Positions 5,526-6,526 of a stretch of DNA of 6,526 nucleotides are shown piece after piece (within the stretch, counting starts at the first letter, position 1; each line of letters opens with the position of its first letter). This DNA comes from an uncultured Eubacteriales bacterium (GTDB lineage: Bacteria; Bacillota; Clostridia; Oscillospirales; Oscillospiraceae). Made by a program: the position numbers and the translations under genes. The stretch is taken from contig CAJLWS010000092.1 of NCBI GenBank assembly GCA_905210385.1, positions 1 to 6,526 on the forward strand, read 5' to 3'. The notes under the pieces were generated by a model. It searched no databases. It saw nothing but the letters and a program-made list of their open reading frames with translations, and was not told the DNA's origin.

Positions 5526-5555
5526 GTACTTTCTCTCGCGCAAGAGAAAGTACCC
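5524..5555. repeat. Perfect 13-bp stem-loop
   Basis: GGGTACTTTCTCT (5524-5536) is followed by loop CGCGCA and its exact complement (5543-5555). It resembles a palindrome I associate with spacers of Oscillospiraceae genomes (recollection, not checked). There is no U-run on either strand, so a simple intrinsic terminator is less likely than a mobile or processing-type palindrome. Confidence 0.66.
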
Positions 5556-5565
5556 AAAGAGTGCG

Positions 5566-5587
5566 CATAGGGGGCGGACCCCCTATG
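5566..5587. repeat. Perfect 9-bp stem with CGGA tetraloop
   Basis: CATAGGGGG (5566-5574) and CCCCCTATG (5579-5587) close a CGGA loop. It follows the preceding 13-bp hairpin by 10 nt, so the two probably belong to one repeated unit. Confidence 0.62.
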
Positions 5588-5648
5588 TACCCCCGCTCAG
5601 TTGCACTGCGTGCTTCTCTTTCCGGCGTCCCTGACTCGCGGTTGCCCA

Positions 5649-5719
5649 GCTTCCCCCGACGGCCTCCGGCCTTGTGCGTGGCGTATGCTTTGGTCATCCC
5701 ACCCCATCGGGGCGCCTGG
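5649..5719 (-). repeat. ~72-nt dispersed repeat, copy A
   Basis: Read on the - strand from 5719, this 71-nt unit begins CCAGGCGCCC, carries GGGGTG-GGA and AAAGCA in its middle, and ends with a 29-nt block (5677-5649) that matches 6489-6517 at 26 of 29 positions. The two copies are in opposite orientation about 770 bp apart. No coding gene is supported here. Confidence 0.62.
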
Positions 5720-5783
5720 AATGACATAGCCCTGGGGTGCGTGCGCCGTTAGAGGAACAGGCCCGCAGGCTTGAACACCAAGG

Positions 5784-5855
5784 CCAGGCACCCATAGGCG
5801 TGGTAGAAGTGCGGCAAGTTTCGTCGGCAAAAGGCCGGGGGCCGCCGTGCGTCGC
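5784..5855 (+). repeat. ~72-nt dispersed repeat, diverged copy C
   Basis: This unit begins CCAGGCACCC, shares GCAAGTTTC with the copy at 6446, and carries AAAGGCCGGGGGCCGCCGTG near its end. Its last 29 nt match 6489-6517 at about 23 positions. It is the most diverged of the three copies, so the relationship is less certain. Confidence 0.42.
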
Positions 5856-5899
5856 TGGGAGTGTCAGCAGGTGTGCGCCGGTAAGAGAACGCTGCACCT

Positions 5900-5995
5900 G
5901 TTTTACTCCCCCGTAAAACGGGGGTTCTTAGGGGGCAAGCCCTGCGTACGAGGGACGCCCTTTGTCCCGAGTTAAGCCGGGGTTGCGCCCCTAAG
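5900..5995. repeat. Composite hairpin region with alternative stems
   Basis: GTTTTAC (5900-5906) can pair with GTAAAAC (5913-5919), or CCCCCG (5908-5913) with CGGGGG (5919-5924); the two exclude each other. Next, CTTAGGGG-GCAA-CCC (5927-5942) pairs with GGG-TTGC-CCCCTAAG (5979-5995), interrupted by single-base bulges, and encloses a small GGGAC/GTCCC hairpin (5952-5968). The whole could be a structured RNA or a decayed palindromic element. Confidence 0.5.
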
Positions 5996-6005
5996 CCGCC
6001 CTTTG

Positions 6006-6077
6006 GTTCCTTTCGGGCGGTGCCGAAAGGAACTCGCCCTTCCGGGCGAAACCTCGTCGTCGCAAAGTCCGCTTTGC
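6006..6077. repeat. Three adjacent hairpins
   Basis: GTTCCTTTCGG (6006-6016) pairs with CCGAAAGGAAC (6023-6033), 11 bp. TCGCCC (6034-6039) pairs with GGGCGA (6044-6049) around TTCC. GCAAAG (6062-6067) pairs with CTTTGC (6072-6077). They directly adjoin the inverted copy of the interspersed repeat and may be part of the same element. Confidence 0.58.
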
Positions 6078-6128
6078 TTCGTTTCCGCCCGAAGACGGCG
6101 AAAACTGCGCTTCGCTTCCTTGCTCGTC

Positions 6129-6235
6129 CTCTCCCCTCGTCGCCACAAGCTCCATATCCTTCGCTTCCGCCTTTGGCGAAAGCTCATCCATTTCGCTGCA
6201 GCTCCTCTCCCCACAAAAGCGCTGCTTTTGCGGGG
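6129..6235 (-). repeat. Interspersed palindromic repeat, copy 2 (inverted)
   Basis: On the - strand this repeats the segment at 1617-1735, in opposite orientation 4.5 kb away. It keeps the first hairpin, here CAAAAGC/GCTTTTG (6214-6220, 6224-6230) extended by flanking CCCC/GGGG. It also keeps the GCTTTCGCC/GGCGGAAGC stem with its U-G wobble in the same sense and the GATATGGAGCTTG tail (complement of 6146-6158). The spacer in the first hairpin is 9 nt shorter than in copy 1. Confidence 0.72.
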
Positions 6236-6253
6236 GCCCCATTACGGGGGCCC
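6234..6253. repeat. GGGCCCC hairpin beside the inverted repeat copy
   Basis: GGGCCCC (6234-6240) pairs with GGGGCCC (6247-6253) around a 6-nt loop. It overlaps the outer arm of the neighbouring stem, so both cannot form fully at once. Confidence 0.45.
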
Positions 6254-6445
6254 ATCACTGGACTGCGTCTGTCTATGTCCGGCGTGAGGTAAGACGCACA
6301 GCCCCTGCCCCCTCATTTCGCTGCCGCTGGCCTGCATCAGAGTAGAACTATTTACTGGCCCACGGCAAGCGCCTGACCCGGCAATGCCTTGGGGCGTTCC
6401 TTTCTACCGTCCGAACCGGGTGGCAAACCGCAAGCCACCGCCCTG

Positions 6446-6517
6446 CCAGACGCCCAACGGGGTGTGGGAAGTTTCCGAAAGCACACCGGCACAAGGCTGG
6501 AGGCCGCCGTGGGAAGC
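6446..6517 (+). repeat. ~72-nt dispersed repeat, copy B
   Basis: This unit starts CCAGACGCCC, contains GGGGTGTGGGAAGTTTC and AAAGCACACC, and ends with the 29-nt block 6489-6517 shared with copy A. A hairpin GGTGGC/GCCACC (6419-6424, 6434-6439) stands just upstream. The window ends nine bases after the unit, so its right flank cannot be judged. Bases 6254-6445 otherwise show no supported gene. Confidence 0.6.
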
Positions 6518-6526
6518 ATCCACGCC

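Noticed and set aside
3581..5557. 658-codon open frame on the - strand
   Set aside because: It is the complement of the ligase and the end of the E2-like gene; the protein is His/Gly/Leu-rich without a recognisable domain, a typical antisense shadow in GC-rich DNA.
5756..5976. Stop-free + strand frame over copy C and the following hairpins
   Set aside because: No ribosome binding site or plausible start; two frames are open here at once, as expected from GC-rich repeats.
6284..6526. Stop-free frame of about 80 codons running off the window end
   Set aside because: No supported start or ribosome binding site, proline/arginine-rich composition, and it covers a repeat unit. A gene extending beyond the window cannot be excluded.
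5438..6526. CRISPR array, tRNA, rRNA or group II intron in the 3' spacer
   Set aside because: No regularly spaced direct repeats, no cloverleaf with a T-loop, no rRNA signature and no intron domain V sequence were seen.

Overview
The window looks like chromosome from a GC-rich, low-complexity-spacer Firmicute of the gut Oscillospiraceae type (Flavonifractor, Lawsonibacter, Faecalibacterium relatives). This is inference. It rests on strong AGGAGG-type ribosome binding sites, GTG and TTG starts, the tail of an S-layer-homology (SLH) protein, the short Firmicutes form of NagB, a shared MsmK/UgpC-type sugar ABC ATPase, and spacers packed with GC-rich palindromes. No phage, plasmid, transposase, tRNA, rRNA or CRISPR signal was seen.

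Layout. Bases 1-55 are the last 17 codons of an SLH-domain protein (+). A 14-bp perfect stem at 85-115 separates it from the convergent msmK/ugpC gene (-, 129-1265). The msmK start codon lies about 116 nt beyond the only good Shine-Dalgarno, with a structured GC-rich segment between. Bases 1401-1753 carry no gene but a run of hairpins, one inside an interspersed repeat. nagB (-, 1777-2502) follows, with a terminator-like hairpin overlapping its stop codon, a long structured leader and a good sigma-A promoter. Bases 2503-2835 are a divergent control region. On the + strand an orphan E2-like (CoA-dependent acyltransferase fold) gene (2836-3708) overlaps an AMP-dependent acyl-CoA synthetase gene (3698-5437). 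The remaining 1.1 kb (5438-6526) has no convincing gene and is filled with perfect hairpins and dispersed repeats, including an inverted second copy of the repeat at 1.6 kb and three related ~72-nt units.

How the genes work together. NagB (glucosamine-6-phosphate to fructose-6-phosphate) and MsmK (ATPase for carbohydrate importers) both fit uptake and use of (amino)sugars. No permease or binding protein is in view, so MsmK probably serves transporters encoded elsewhere. The divergent pair is the least understood part: a ligase that should activate a carboxylic acid to acyl-CoA, translationally coupled to a stand-alone E2-fold protein with Glu where the catalytic His of the E2/CAT family belongs. 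They likely act on the same acyl substrate, but that substrate and the reaction are unknown.
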